From Stipa capillata (Eukaryota; Streptophyta; Magnoliopsida; Poales; Poaceae): 64,000 nucleotides of DNA. Position 1 is the first letter of the stretch, and each line of letters starts with the position of its first letter. The notes beneath the pieces are model-generated. The model worked only from the letters and a program-made list of their open reading frames with translations, made no database searches and was not told where the DNA came from. This document shows, in pieces, positions 22,858-33,135 of the stretch. The DNA is taken from NCBI GenBank assembly GCA_019208055.1, contig JAGXJF010001053.1, positions 62,001 through 126,000 of the forward strand, in the 5' to 3' direction. The translations under genes and the position numbers were made by a program.

Positions 22858-24392
22858 ATTTGCCCCATATACTCGGCTGAAATTTCCCCAATCCCGCTGC
22901 ACGCTGAAAATTTCCCAATCCCGCCTTCTTCTTCCCGAGTCCTCACTGCCACCGCCGCCATCGCCCCCGGCGCCCTCGCCCCCGGCCCCCTCGCCCCCAG
23001 CCCCCTCGCCCCCGGCCCTCCTCGCCCCCGGCGCCCTCGCCCCCGGCCCTCCTCTCCGGCGCCCCCCGGCCCCATCGCCCCCGGGCAACGCACGCGCAGC
23101 CGCGCGGGGCGCTTCCAGTCTCAGCTCGCCGGGGCTCCCCTCCGGCGGCGCGGCGACCAGGCACGCTCCAGATCCAGTGACTCCGACGGGAACCGAGGTG
23201 AGGCTCTTCCTAGAGTGCTTAGAACGAGGTGCTCTTGGTGTTGCTTAGTGTCTGGCCACCACTACAGCAAATCTGCGGTTGTGTGTGGCATTTACTTAGC
23301 ATTTTCTGCTATAACAAGGGACTAGAACTAGGGGAAGTAGCTTTTCTTGCTCTAAGGCTGTGAGTGATCAAATGTTGCCAAGTTAGAACTGTTTCCGTGA
23401 ATAGCACATACTCTTACTCATGTTGTTCGGGAATGTTTGTTACTTGCTGATGAAACACATGCTCCTCAGTTCATCACATAACAGTTTTCTTACAGTGGCA
23501 GGAAGCTAGTGCTCCTCTTTATATTCCCCATACAATGACTGCGTGAGATAGGTTAAGCTAAGTAGCTACGCTCCTCTAACTCAAACTGCCAAAAAGAGAA
23601 GTTCCATATTAGCGTAACTCCAGCAATAGGTGGCTGTTTGCTATGTGTAGTCGGAGCTTCGGAAGTTCTTTGTTCAACCTGCAGTCCTGCACATAGATGT
23701 TCTCTAAATTTTTTAACAAGAGACTATCTATATTTGTGAAGATTGATCATGTGTAAGGATGACACCATGCAATTTGCCAAATAAGCACCTCGTGTTGGGA
23801 TTTTTGTATGTGGATATGATTTTATTAGTAGAAATGGATGGCCAAGTTTGAGAAGTGATAGTGCCGCACCGCAACCCTCTCCATTAACAGGTCCAATATC
23901 CACTCTTCCACATGTCTTAGTTTGTTTATGTAATTGCTTCATTGCCATATTAGATCATTAATTGTTGACTCTCGAACTTAAGGGTTTAGCGCTCATTGTT
24001 TGCTGGACAACTCATTCATTTGGTGTTCATATTGAAATATGTATATCAATTTGCAAGTGCAAGAAGAAGCTAACAAGCTATACTAGCTGCAGTTAACTTA
24101 ATTTTGATGGCAATGTTGCATTAGCTCCTGGTTCAGTTGGAAGAAGAATATAATTATTTGTAATTTTTTGAGTACAACACGTTTTGGCTTATATACTAGC
24201 TGAATGTCAAGTATTAATGCAAGTTTATGATGTACAGGTGAGGTCTTACCTGAGGCGTGCCTCCACCCTGACCATCGAGGTAATTATTTTGTGGTACCGG
24301 CCATCGAGTCGAGGGCAGAAGAAGATGATGAATGTGTGTGATTTTCCGACCATCGAATCGAAGTTTATGAATGTGATGTGTGTGATTTTCCG

Positions 24393-24578
24393 GCCATCGA
24401 GCCGAGGCAACAATTTGTTGCTCGCGATGAAGTTTCTCGCGCTGTGTGTTTTCTTCTTTGTGCAAGGAATATACATGAGTGCCAATGTTTTGGCGAAATG
24501 TTGATTCGTCAATGTTTCGTCAAATTTCTGGCACTCAATATGTCCCTTTTTAGCAAAGGTCATGCCAAAAATTTTAAT
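24393..24578 (+). repeat. Second copy of the duplicated leader segment
   Basis: This is homologous to 18561-18772, without the 43-bp internal duplication seen there. Just upstream, GTGTGATTTTCCG.CCATCGA occurs twice (about 24338 and 24381), so the block starts inside a small local tandem repeat. Confidence 0.8.
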
Positions 24579-24889
24579 GATTTTTATAGATTTTTCAATG
24601 AGTCAATGTTTTGTGAGTAGATACTAAAGGATTATACTGGTGAAAAGTAAAGTGTTAGTTATTGATCTATCAAATTATTCTTTTTGTCCCATTATTAAAC
24701 TGTTGCTTCCTACATACTTGGTTTGAAGATCGCAAATAGTTGATTGATAACACAATAAGTCTGTTCTATTTTTGGTATGCAAGTTCATGGACACAATATA
24801 TGATTGATTTTTTTAGTTATTTTTAGTAATTCTATAGATTTTATAGATGTTTTTAACATTTGTCTTACAATTTATTATTTAGTTCGAAT

Positions 24890-26234
24890 ATGTCCGGAAA
24901 CAACCCCACCGTGGCCTCTTCTTCGCGGACGACACGTACGGGCGACAAAGCCCTATCTCCGCTGTCACATGAGTGCCAAGGTCTGGACACCATCGGCGCA
25001 TATACGGACACGCAGGAGTACACAACGACTGATAATGACGAGTCCGGCGCCGGCACCTGTCCTGAAGATGCGACCGATCGCGACGAAGGGACCGGCCCGA
25101 GGGACCAGGCTGGAGAACCCAAGAAGCAGCGGAAGCCTAGGTCTCGAAACAGGATTGGCACTGATAGGATCGTGGTCAATCGAGTGGGCGTCGACGGTCT
25201 ACCTGTTAGTCCGAAGAAGGCCGCTCAACACTACAGTAACGCCCTAGGATGCATCCTCCGAGAAACCGTGAACATCAATGAAAGCAACCTGAGGGCGAAT
25301 GACAAGAGGGAGGTGCGAACTCTCCTCATTGGGAAGCTCCACGGTAAATTCAAGTTCCCGGACGAGCACGAGTCCCAAGAGCATGACACCCTGGTAAACA
25401 ATAGAGCCATCAGCAAGTTCTCCAAGCTTTTGAGTAATTGGAAATCGAAGGCCAAAAATGAATACCTTGACAAAGATTACGAAACCGAGGTCCGTAAGGT
25501 GTGGCCTTCGATTTCTGAAGGGGATTGGAACCTTTTCAAGCAGCACTGCCAGACCCCTCAAGTCAAGGAGTACGAGAAATAGGGGCACGATATGCGAGCA
25601 AAGAACTTAGGTAACCACACCCTCGGAAGCCGTGGTTACCCAGGTAAGAAGCCCAAGTGGGAGAAGCAGGATGCTTTAATGGCTGCGGCGGGCGTCCCAA
25701 ACCCGTTCAGGGAATTCGAAGAACCGCGTGAACATGATTTCATCAGGGGACCGATACAAATTCAATAAAGAGACCGGGGAATGGGAAACGGATGACAAAA
25801 CGAAGAAAGTCGAGGAACTCCTGGTAATTAATTAACCCGCTTAATTCTATTTATCCTAATTAAGTCAATTTTTTTCAAGTAGTCACGTTTCTATATGGTT
25901 CACGTTCCTATTGCAGCGAAAGCATCATGCGGAACCTCAAAGATTCCCAGGAGTCCTCGGCCAGGTGGGACGACCCTCTTAACCGGTCAATCAACGAGGC
26001 CCTCGGCAAGGATCCGTTAGCGAAGCCGGCTCATGGTCGTGTGAACGGCACCGGAGTCAATGCCAAATGGGAAACATATTATCCCGAAGACCGTGAGCTT
26101 GCAAGGCAGAGAAGGAGAGCCGGCCGGGCTACTTTAGAAACCAAAAATAGCCGAAATGAGAGAAGAAATGGCGAAAGAAATCGAGGTCAAAGCCAAAGCC
26201 ATGGCGAAAGCCCAAGTACAGGGGAGGACACACC
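24890..26234 (+). pseudogene. Second CACTA gene, Transposase_24 (Ptta/En/Spm) type, broken
   Basis: The ATG at 24890 (MSGNNPTVASSSRT) opens a 230-codon frame. Residues 1-90 are Ser/Thr/Asp-rich and basic (EPKKQRKPRSRNR). Residues 100-230 match the plant transposase family Ptta/En/Spm: FKFPDEHESQEHD, ISKFSKLLSNWKSK, VRKVWPSISEGDWNLFKQHC. A TAG at 25580-25582 replaces what is usually a Trp codon (KEYEK*GHDMRAKN), and the same frame then runs on to RGPIQIQ. After a frameshift the text YKFNKETGEWETDDKTKK leads to a donor at 25824. Exon 2 resumes at 25917 and includes YYPEDRELARQRRRAG. This family accompanies TNPD in grass CACTA elements and probably binds DNA. The start is the first ATG after the inferred leader acceptor. 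Confidence 0.82.
25824..25916 (+). other. Intron in the second CACTA gene
   Basis: A canonical GTAATTAATT donor at 25824 and a CCTATTGCAG acceptor ending at 25916 define a 93-base AT-rich intron. The protein text on both sides joins (..VEELL and then RKHHAEPQR), as in related CACTA proteins. Confidence 0.75.
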
Positions 26235-26657
26235 ATGGAGAAATATAGAAAGAAGAATAAACTTGGCCTGCCACGCTTCGGCCACAACACCGACTTCTGT
26301 TGCATGCAGCAGCCAAAAAACAGCGTGATGTGCGGCTACTACATCATCCACCACATGGAGCGGTACGTACGTGCACGAAAAACCTTCACAGACCACGCTG
26401 ACATCACCAAGTGGGGGAAAAGCCTGCAGCAACTCTCAGGAGATTGCAAAGACGAGTTCCGATGCATCCAGGAGAAGTTTGCGAGCATCATCAACCAGGA
26501 TGTCGTCGACGCCACCGGGATCTTCAACGGCGGCGCATCAACTCCGGAGGAGCGAGAGGTTCGCTTAAAGGGACAGGCTAACGACATACCGCACTTGTAC
26601 AAGTCGGTAGCAGACGCTCGCCGTGCTAGTTCCGAATACAACCGAAGCGAGTGCTAG
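26235..26657 (+). pseudogene. Ulp1-like (C48) protease remnant, C-terminal part
   Basis: An open frame of 140 codons contains QQPKNSVMCGYYIIHHM, the Gln-Cys end of the Ulp1/SENP (C48) cysteine protease active site, followed by about 90 residues of the family's helical C-terminus (SLQQLSGDCKDEFRCIQEKF). The His and Asp boxes that should lie about 60-100 residues upstream are absent: the frame is joined directly to the Arg/Glu-rich end of the Transposase_24-like protein. Compare the more complete copy at 33136-35150. Ulp1-like domains are common passengers of plant transposons and would cleave SUMO-like tags. This one lacks its catalytic His/Asp and cannot be active. Confidence 0.8.
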
Positions 26658-26890
26658 CTAGGTTAAACGAGAGTGACGATGATGGGCTTGTTGTGTATAT
26701 GCACATTGTCGTTGTGTTAACGTTTTACCAAACTCGACTATTTTCTTTTTCAGATGCATAGTTTGTATATTGAGAGTTCATTTTCCTTAGATTTATTTTC
26801 CTTTCTTCTCCTTAATTTCTAATGTTCTTTTGTAATCCAACTTTAAGCATGAAAAAGAGGCCTGACCTGAGAACTAGATAGGTTTAGCAC

Positions 26891-27460
26891 CGTCGCCTTG
26901 CCGAACTGCTGCCACGGCAGCAGAAACGGCGGTTTCCGCTGCCGCGGCACCAACTACACACCGTTGTCCTGTCACACTGCTGCCGTGACAACAGAAACGG
27001 TGGTTTTTGCTGCTGCGGCAGCCTCTGCACCACCGTCGCCCTGCCACACTTCTGCCGTGGCAGCTGAAACGGCAGTTTTTGCTGCCGTGGCAGCCTCTAA
27101 ACGACCGTCGCCCTGCCGCACTGCTGCCGCGGCAGCTGAAACGGTGGTTTTTGCTGCCGCGGCAGCCTCTGCACCACCGTCGGCCTGCCGCACTGCTGCC
27201 GCAGCAGCTGAAACGGCGGTTTTTGCTGCCGTGGCAGCCTCTGCACCACCGTCGCCATGCCGCACTGCTGTCGCGGCAGCTGAAACGAAGATTTCGGCTG
27301 CCGTGGCAGCAACGGCTTCGCACTTTCGCCCTGCCGCACTGCTGCCGCGGCAGCAGAAACGGTGGTTTTTGCTGCCACGGCAGCCTCTGTACCACTGTCG
27401 CCCTGTCGCAATGCTGCCGCGGCAGCTGAAACGGCGGTTTTTGCTGTCGCGGCAGCCAAT
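26891..27460. repeat. 72-bp GC-rich minisatellite (eight units)
   Basis: Units start at about 26891, 26962, 27034, 27106, 27178, 27250, 27323 and 27395, so the period is 71-73 bases. Each unit has CTGCCGCGGCAG or a close variant, a perfect 12-bp palindrome, often twice. Because 72 is a multiple of three, long open frames appear on both strands here; they are not genes. Confidence 0.92.
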
Positions 27461-27480
27461 TTTTTTTGAGACTGGAAAAC

Positions 27481-27956
27481 TTACTAGTGGCGTGTGCTCT
27501 AAGTGGGACGCCACTAGTATACGTATTACTAGTGGCGTGTTAACATGAGAGCACGCCACTAGTAAGTAGATGTAGTATTTTTTAAAACTCAGAAAATGTC
27601 TATTAGTGGCGTGTCGTATAACAGGGGCGCCACTAGTATACCCCTTATTAGTGGCGTGTGCAGCAGAGGGTGCGCCACTAGTAACAAGATGTAATATTTT
27701 TTTAAACTCAGAAAATATCTACTAGTGGCATGGGAGGCAAGAGGGGCGCCACTAATGAGAAACCTTACTAGTGGCGTGGGCAATAAGGAGCACGCCACTA
27801 GTATATTCCTTACTAGTGGTGTGTTGAAGGGAGCACGCCACTAGTATGTGTGTTACTAGTGGCGTGTGGGCAGCACGCCACTAGTAACTAATTACCACCG
27901 GCGTGATACTAGTGGCGTGCTGCCCACACGCCACTAATAGCTATTTTGGCACGCCA
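27481..27956. repeat. Right subterminal inverted-repeat array
   Basis: There are about a dozen copies of TACTAGTGGCGTG or its complement, paired as on the left. A longer unit with GTAATATTTTTT.AAACTCAGAAAAT is repeated twice (about 27569 and 27690). Confidence 0.9.
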
Positions 27957-27959
27957 CTA

Positions 27960-27981
27960 ATAAGGGGGTTCTGCACTAGTG
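27960..27981 (-). repeat. Right terminal inverted repeat of the CACTA element
   Basis: The perfect complement of 17326-17347. The following bases tgg repeat the target sequence on the left. Confidence 0.95.
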
Positions 27982-28572
27982 TGGGTCAGAAGTTGAAGAC
28001 TTCCCAGAACTCCCTCTGTCACGGACCATGCTGCAACTACCCTGGCCCCACTGACCAGGGACAGAAGGTACACACCTAGGCGCACGGCGGCGAGCCCCGA
28101 AGTCAAAAAGGTGTCAGACCGTTCCATCCCCTGCGAAGACCGACAACTTGACAGGACTAATCACATGGGAGGACGGAAATTGACCAGGACACCGCCATCT
28201 TGTCCACAACGGATTTGGAGTAGGAATGCCTGCACAGATAGGCATTAAATGCGCCTGTCGGGCCACATGTATTGGGTAGGGACCCACGAAGGGTGCTCGG
28301 GGTTCCCGTGTTCGGGGACTCCCGAGCACGTGGCTTAAGCCATCCCACTGCTTGGGAGAGATACTCACCGTCCCGAGTGGGAGCCAAGTCGCCTTGGGTG
28401 CTCAGGGAGCATCCTTAAGGGACGACTCGGGGCTTCCCTTGATGGCCAAGTGGACACAGTGCTCGAGGTGCGCCCCCGAGCACCTCCTCTCGACTCCCAC
28501 GTCCTTGGTGACACAGCGTCAAGTTAGGCCTTTTCCAGTAGTTTAGGTGGTCCCATTCCCCGTATCGCTGAC

Positions 28573-28938
28573 CCCCGGCCCTGCGACCAGGCGATGGCCT
28601 AGAAAAAATGACGAGGCTGGGGGCGGGGCCTTTGCTCCATGGGCCGACGAAGATGCCGGCCCGCTCTGAGCACCATGCGGGGAACCGCTCCAATTTTTGT
28701 GCCTTGCGGAGGGACGCACTTTGTCAGGGAAACAGAACCATCCCCCCACACTCTAATTTTTGCGCCCTGTGGGGCCCCCCACGTCCGACCACACACGAAA
28801 TGCTTCAAATTCTTGATGCTTTCCTTCAAATGCTTCGCCGTCCTTGCACCTTCTCATCTTCCTTGCGCCCTTCGCCTCCTTGTGCCCTTTCGCCTCGTTG
28901 CGCCCTTTCACCTCCAGCTTCCTTTCCATACCGGTGCC
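28573..28938 (+). other. Leader of the Transposase_28 element
   Basis: GC-rich DNA between the 5' LTR and the first ATG. I could not recognise a tRNA primer site; the sequence directly after the LTR, CCCCGGCCCTGCGACC, does not resemble the common plant sites. The run before the ATG is Ser/Pro/Leu-coding in one frame but probably untranslated. Confidence 0.45.
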
Positions 28939-30381
28939 ATGCCGAGATGCAAAAAACGCCGTGCTTCCTTGCCATCCTCCGCCGCCAATGCCATTCTTCC
29001 CAAATCCCGCCTCCTTAATGAGGAGAGTGTGGCCAAGGTGCGGAAGATGCTGGTCTCAGAGGGCCAGAGGGGGGCATCGACGGTGAGGCCGGCCACGTAC
29101 CCGCCGGCGCTGAGGCCAGAGGAGACGGTGATGCTGGTCTCAGAGGGCCAGAGGGGGACATCGACGGTGAGGCCGGCCACGTACCCACCGGCACTGAGGC
29201 CGGAGGAGACGGTGATCTTCGCCAGCTTCGTCGCGGCGGGCCTGGTGCCGTCGTTCTCTCCCTTCTTCTTGGAGGTGTTGACGGAGTACCGGATCCACCT
29301 TATCCATCTCTCCCCCAACTCCGTGGTGATGCTGGCGATCTTCGCCCATCTCTGTGAGATGTTTGTGGGAGTGATCCCGTTGGTGGCGCTCTTCTGCCAC
29401 TTCTTCGTGCTGCGGTCGGCGGGGAAGAGCAGGGGCTCCGACTGGGTAGAGACTGTGGGGAGCTGCAACTTCCGCCTTTGGGAGAAGATCGAGGACAGGT
29501 ACATCCTGTAGGAGACGCGGAACAAATGGGACGATTGGCGCAACCATTGGTGCTACATTTCCACTGATCTGCATGCCCAGCTACTGCTTCCCGACGGGCC
29601 GGCACCGGTGCACAAAAGGAAGTGGGAGTTCCTGCCGGAGGACGACAACTTGCTGTAGACGGTGGTGGAGCGGATCTCGCGGCTACGGGCCACGGGCTTG
29701 ACGGCGACGATGGTGGTTGGTAACTTCCTCCGGCGGTGGCTGGCGCCGCTGTGGGAGCGTGGTCGCCCAGATTGGATGTCCACCGGCGTGCGGGACATTG
29801 ACCAGACGGTGATTGGCGAGGTGGGAAGCCTCAGCTCCGACATGGTGAAAGCAATGCTGTGGGTTCTCCTGGGCATCGGAGCCGCCGCTTTCGCTGAGCT
29901 GCCCAGGCCAGACCTTGTGCTTTGCGTGAACCCACAGCGCAACGTGATCCACGCGGCCCTCCCCGAGTTCAACTCCAGGGGGATCAAGTCGAAGGATGCG
30001 GCTAGGGCGGCCGGCTCGCTGACGATTCCGGGCGGCGGCGATGTCGGCGAGGATCCAACTGCGGGGACCCCAGGGACCCGCGTCGTCGGTGAGGACCCTG
30101 TGGACCCGAAGGGTAAGAAGGCACGGGCGCCTTCCCCCCGTCTTCCTCATCATTGCCGCTACCCCCTCCTCCGTCCCCCGTCCGGCGGGCGACGGGTACT
30201 GGAGGCAGCAGCTCGAGGCGAAGCAGCGCCCAGTCAGCGCCGGCCGAGGGCCCGGCATAGCTGAGCTCAGGGGCTGCCGGCACAAGGCAGCTAGCAAGAA
30301 GAGGAAAGAGCCATCGGAATCAACGAGTCCGGGGTTCGAGGTCCCGACCACACGCTGGCGGTACAAAGGGCCCTCGTCAGC
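28939..30381 (+). pseudogene. Gag-like Transposase_28 protein, exon 1
   Basis: The ATG at 28939 starts MPRCKKRRASLPSS. The Transposase_28 ('putative gypsy type transposon') domain follows from about residue 85: IFASFVAAGLVPSFSPFFLE, IHLIHLSPNSVVMLAIFAHL, CEMFVGVIPLVALFCHFF and CNFRLWEKIED. An 84-bp duplication (MLVSEGQRG...RPEETV, encoded at 29047-29130 and again at 29131-29214) lengthens the N-terminus. The frame is continuous to 30264 apart from two TAG stops (29509, 29656). A frameshift near 30260 is needed to reach the basic segment KAASKKRKEPSE and the donor at 30382. The family is the structural protein of non-autonomous grass LTR elements; it is thought to be gag-like. Not functional as read. 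Confidence 0.8.
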
Positions 30382-30463
30382 GTAAGACAAAAACTCCCTC
30401 TTTGTTCTGTAGGATGAATAGAGTGCTTGGGGATTGACTCGAGCTTCGTTGTGTCATTTTCAG
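30382..30463 (+). other. Intron in the Transposase_28 gene
   Basis: An 82-base segment starts GTAAGACAAAAAC and ends TGTCATTTTCAG. Basic Ser/Lys-rich text lies on both sides (KRKEPSE before; ASKKTRTAPS after). The consensus sites are good. Confidence 0.65.
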
Positions 30464-31824
30464 GGCGTCCAAGAAGACTCGAACCGCCCCGAGTGTGGAG
30501 TCCGCCCCGAGCACCGAGAACGCTCCGAGAGCCGAGACCATCCCGAGGGCCGAGGACGCGCGGACGATGCCAAGGCTGATCCCCGACACCTAGGACGCAA
30601 GCAGCTGCTCAGGAGTTACCCGGGTGCCTGCCGGAGGCACTCGGGGGGAGCTCGGTGCTCGGAGGTGGGGAGCCCAACCTTGTCCTCGAGGCAGCCTGCG
30701 GCCGTCCCGGCGCCGGAGTGAGTTTGGACTCGACTGCCTTGCCGAGGGACCGGGGCTCCGTGCGCCAAGCTGGGACGTCTCAGGGGCTCTTTCCCGAGGT
30801 GTTTGACACGGTGCACACCGTGGTGGACAAGATCCGGACCGCCGTCGCCTCAGAGAAGGCAGCGCTGGAGGAGCGGGAGGCCGCCCTTGCGGAAGCTGGA
30901 GAAGCTTTTCTCACGCGGGTCCGGGTCACCAAGCGTGAGCACCAAAGAGCCACCACGGAGATCCTCAGGGAAAAGGAGGCCCTGGAGGAGATGCACGCAG
31001 AGGTAATCGATGAGGGCAAGCAACTAATCCAGCGGCAAGAACAGGTTGCCCTCCGCAAGGCAGAGGCCGCCACACGGGAGATCGTCCTTGACCAGCGGGA
31101 GAAAGCACTCGATGAATGGGAGGTCTCTCTGGTGTGGCGAACCTGGGAACTAGAGGGAGAAGTGGAGCGGCGTGTCGAGGCCACTTGCAAAGAGGTCTCC
31201 GTCCAGCTGGAGGCGACTAAGGCGGAGGCCCAAGAGCAACTCCGCCAAGCCGAAGAGGACAGGGACCGTCGCATCCGAGAGGTGGAACAACGCCTTGAGG
31301 ATAGCAACGTTTCCAAGCGGAGGCTGCCGGAGCGGGTGAAAGAGCTGCAGCGACTGGAGTCGATGGCCGCTGAGGAGAGGGATCTCCTCGTGGAGATGCG
31401 GTCCGAAAGGAACAGCGCCACCACGATGATGCGCGACATCTTCGACCGGGCGCGGCGCGCGGTGGCGGCTGCCGGGCTTGGTCGCGTAGCCACGGGCGAG
31501 CAGGGCCTGGAGTCCCTGGGCCACTTCGTCCTTCCCTTCGTCATGATCGCCGAGCGGCTGGAGACGCTACCGGCAGCCGTGAAGGATGTGGCCGCTCGGG
31601 AGGGGTGCGACCTGGCCGCCGCAGTGGCAGAGCATGTGCTCGCGTGCTACCGGATTCGGGATCCAGACTTCTCCTTGGAGCCGGCAAGGCTCGGGGTCGC
31701 CGAGGAGGGGGGAGACACCGCTCGCGAGGCCATCCGCGAGGTAGCCAGGGAGATCGCCTAGCACTTCATGCGGGAAGAGGGCAAAAGCGACTCCGACAAC
31801 GACGGCAGCGGCGGTGAGGACTAG
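30464..31824 (+). pseudogene. Gag-like protein, exon 2: long coiled coil
   Basis: After a Pro/Glu-rich start with one frame change, the frame from 30655 reads about 390 residues. The region 30800-31420 is almost pure alpha-helical heptads rich in Glu, Arg, Ala and Leu (EKAALEEREAALAEAGEAF, EEDRDRRIREVEQRLED). A globular C-terminal part follows (FDRARRAVAAAGLGRV, FVLPFVMIAERLETLP). A TAG at 31759-31761 interrupts the last 21 residues; after it the same frame ends HFMREEGKSDSDNDGSGGED at a natural stop (31822). Such coiled coils follow the Transposase_28 domain in this element type and probably mediate assembly of the particle. Confidence 0.75.
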
Positions 31825-32769
31825 CCCTTTGTATTTGTTTGTGCTTTTTGTTCAAGGCCGAAGAGCCTTTTTGTAAAGAACTTGTTGTTGATGCAATGCT
31901 AGGTGCGGACTTGGCTCCTCAAACCTTTCTCTCTCTTTTTTTTGAAGACACGTCCACCTCGCGCCGGGAATGGGCCGACCCTTGGGGGGCGGCACCGAGG
32001 ACCCCAGCCCCCGAGAGTTGGATGCGTCGAACTTGTCCTTGAGCAGGCCGTGCCTCAGAACCCCGAGAACCCCAGGCCCCCGAGAGGCGGGTCGCCGAGC
32101 GCAGACCGCCGCACCGAGAGCCATCTCGGATGCTCGGGGCTGCGCGCCTTCGTTTCTTGGTACTCCTGCAGATTCGCCCGAGCACTTGCTCAGGGACGGT
32201 TATGCAGATAGCTTGACATCAGCGGAAGTTTTTATTATGCAGCAAGGATCCCTCGCACCACTAGTCCTTCATCTATGGGGAAGCCCCCAAGCACGTGTGC
32301 GAGCGCATAGGATACTTGGGCGGCTTTTGGCCGGACTGGTGCCTAGGGTGTAGAAACCAGGCAAGGCGACCAGGGCTTTGAGCGACGACCTGGAACACAC
32401 CCCGTGGCTCGCACCGTTACTCCGAAACGCCTCCACCTTATGATCAAGCGGTGCTTGGGATTGCTGACGCGAGAGGCTACTTGCGGGGGCGGTATAACAA
32501 GCCTTAAAACTGAGAAAGTGTGGCAGAAAATCCTTAGCTTATGAGTAGGATCGAATGCTTTTCCTCTCGTTCTTGAATATTATCTTCAAGATTGATGATG
32601 ATGTGAGGGGAATCCATGGTGGTTTTTTCGTCCTGGGTCTTCGCCTTGATATTATCAACGGCACCTGGGAACTTCACCATGGTTGATCTGTAAACTTGTA
32701 GGAGATTATAACAACCCGGAGGCAAAAAGACGCCTCTACCCTGAGTTTTTCTGAAACTCCCCGTTGTCA
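31825..32769 (+). other. 3' untranslated region of the Transposase_28 element; 3' LTR missing
   Basis: No gene seen. Several CCCGAG and GCTCGGGG motifs resemble the LTR vocabulary, but no stretch matches the 5' LTR start TGTCGGTGAACAAACG. The last bases, CTCCCCGTTGTCA, resemble the end of the 5' LTR (TTCCCCGTATCGCTGAC), so only the final dozen or so bases of a 3' LTR may survive. The next five bases, ggacc, repeat 16863-16867. Confidence 0.5.
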
Positions 32770-33135
32770 GGACCCACGAGCCTTCGAGTCAGCCGACTGG
32801 TCATGGGTACAAGAGGTAAGGTTATCTGAGTACTCTGAGGCTCGGTAGTGCTCGGGGCAACTGAGCAGTCCGAGCACGAGTGGCCAGGAGCTTATGTGCC
32901 CTGACTCGTGAGTGCTCGAGGTACAGTTGGTAGTCCGAGCGCCGACAGCCCGCCGCCAGAGACAGCTAACGGCCCATACATTGTGCCATTTCCCTTGCAG
33001 AGGCAGCTGACCTAGCAGCTTGCGAGCTCCCAGGACTCCGTCCATAGTGAGAGGTGGGAAGACCATCTCTCGAAGGCTCTAGGAACGAGAGAGAAGAAAG
33101 GGCGTGTCCAAGGGATCGGGAGCGGGGCTATATGG

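Larger units (their letters stand above)
22250..24889 (+). other. CACTA intergenic region and leader of the second gene
   Basis: No protein is called here. The stretch holds the transposase 3' flank, a minisatellite (22389-22587), an internal 13-mer array (22682-22857), a GC-rich CCCCCGGCCCTCGCC-type leader (22940-23195) with a donor-like ACCGAG|GTGAGG at 23198, AT-rich intron-like DNA, and the duplicated leader block (24393-24578). An acceptor-like TTATTTAG at 24881-24882 stands eight bases before the ATG at 24890. Within it, 24239-24279 looks like a small extra exon bounded by AG and GTAATT. Confidence 0.5.
17326..27981 (+). mobile_element. Complete CACTA (En/Spm) element, 10.66 kb
   Basis: The termini are perfect 22-bp inverted repeats beginning CACTAGTGCAGAACCCCC (17326-17347 and 27960-27981). 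They are flanked by the 3-bp duplication tgg (17323-17325 and 27982-27984), as expected for CACTA. Inside both ends lie arrays of TACTAGTGGCGTG and its complement. The element carries a TNPD-like transposase gene, a second gene with a Transposase_24-like region and an Ulp1-like remnant, two minisatellites and a third, internal array. It is inserted in the 5' LTR of the 16868-32769 element. Both genes are broken by frameshifts and stops, so the copy is not autonomous, but its ends are intact and could still be mobilised by a related transposase. Confidence 0.93.
16868..28572 (+). repeat. 5' LTR of the Transposase_28 element, split by a CACTA element
   Basis: The LTR parts are 16868-17325 and 27985-28572, about 1.05 kb together. 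The start matches the minus strand of the solo LTR at 267-1664. A TTATATACC promoter box lies at 17159-17167. The right part has CATTAAATGC and many CTCGGGG/CCCGAGC motifs, as in that solo LTR. The end is placed at CATTCCCCGTATCGCTGAC by comparison with the solo LTR end and is uncertain by some bases. Confidence 0.65.
16868..32769 (+). mobile_element. Non-autonomous LTR element with Transposase_28 protein
   Basis: A 5' LTR starts at 16868 (TGTCGGTGAACAAACG), runs to 17325 and continues after a CACTA insertion to about 28572. An internal region follows with a leader, a two-exon gag-like gene (28939-31824) and a 3' untranslated part to 32769. The sequence ggacc occurs at 16863-16867 and again at 32770-32774, which I take as the target duplication. 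No protease, RT, RNase H or integrase is present, so it would depend on another element, as Dasheng-type elements depend on RIRE2 in rice. The 3' LTR is missing except perhaps for a few terminal bases (CCCCGTTGTCA). The primer site after the 5' LTR is not recognisable. Confidence 0.65.

Noticed and set aside
26898..27559. Long open frames of 120-216 codons on both strands
   Set aside because: They are by-products of the 72-bp minisatellite: a repeat length divisible by three without stops keeps several frames open. The translations are pure Ala/Arg/Pro repeats.
28908..29543. 211-codon minus-strand frame
   Set aside because: Shadow of the Transposase_28 exon, whose plus-strand translation matches a known domain.
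30780..31544. 254-codon open frame on the minus strand, Ser/Arg-rich
   Set aside because: It is the antisense shadow of the GC-rich coiled-coil exon on the plus strand, with no domain.
32764..33060. A new LTR starting TGTCAGGACCCACGAG at 32765
   Set aside because: It looks like an LTR start, but ggacc is the duplicate of 16863-16867 and the text reads through to the pre-insertion CACTA sequence. No matching LTR end was found.
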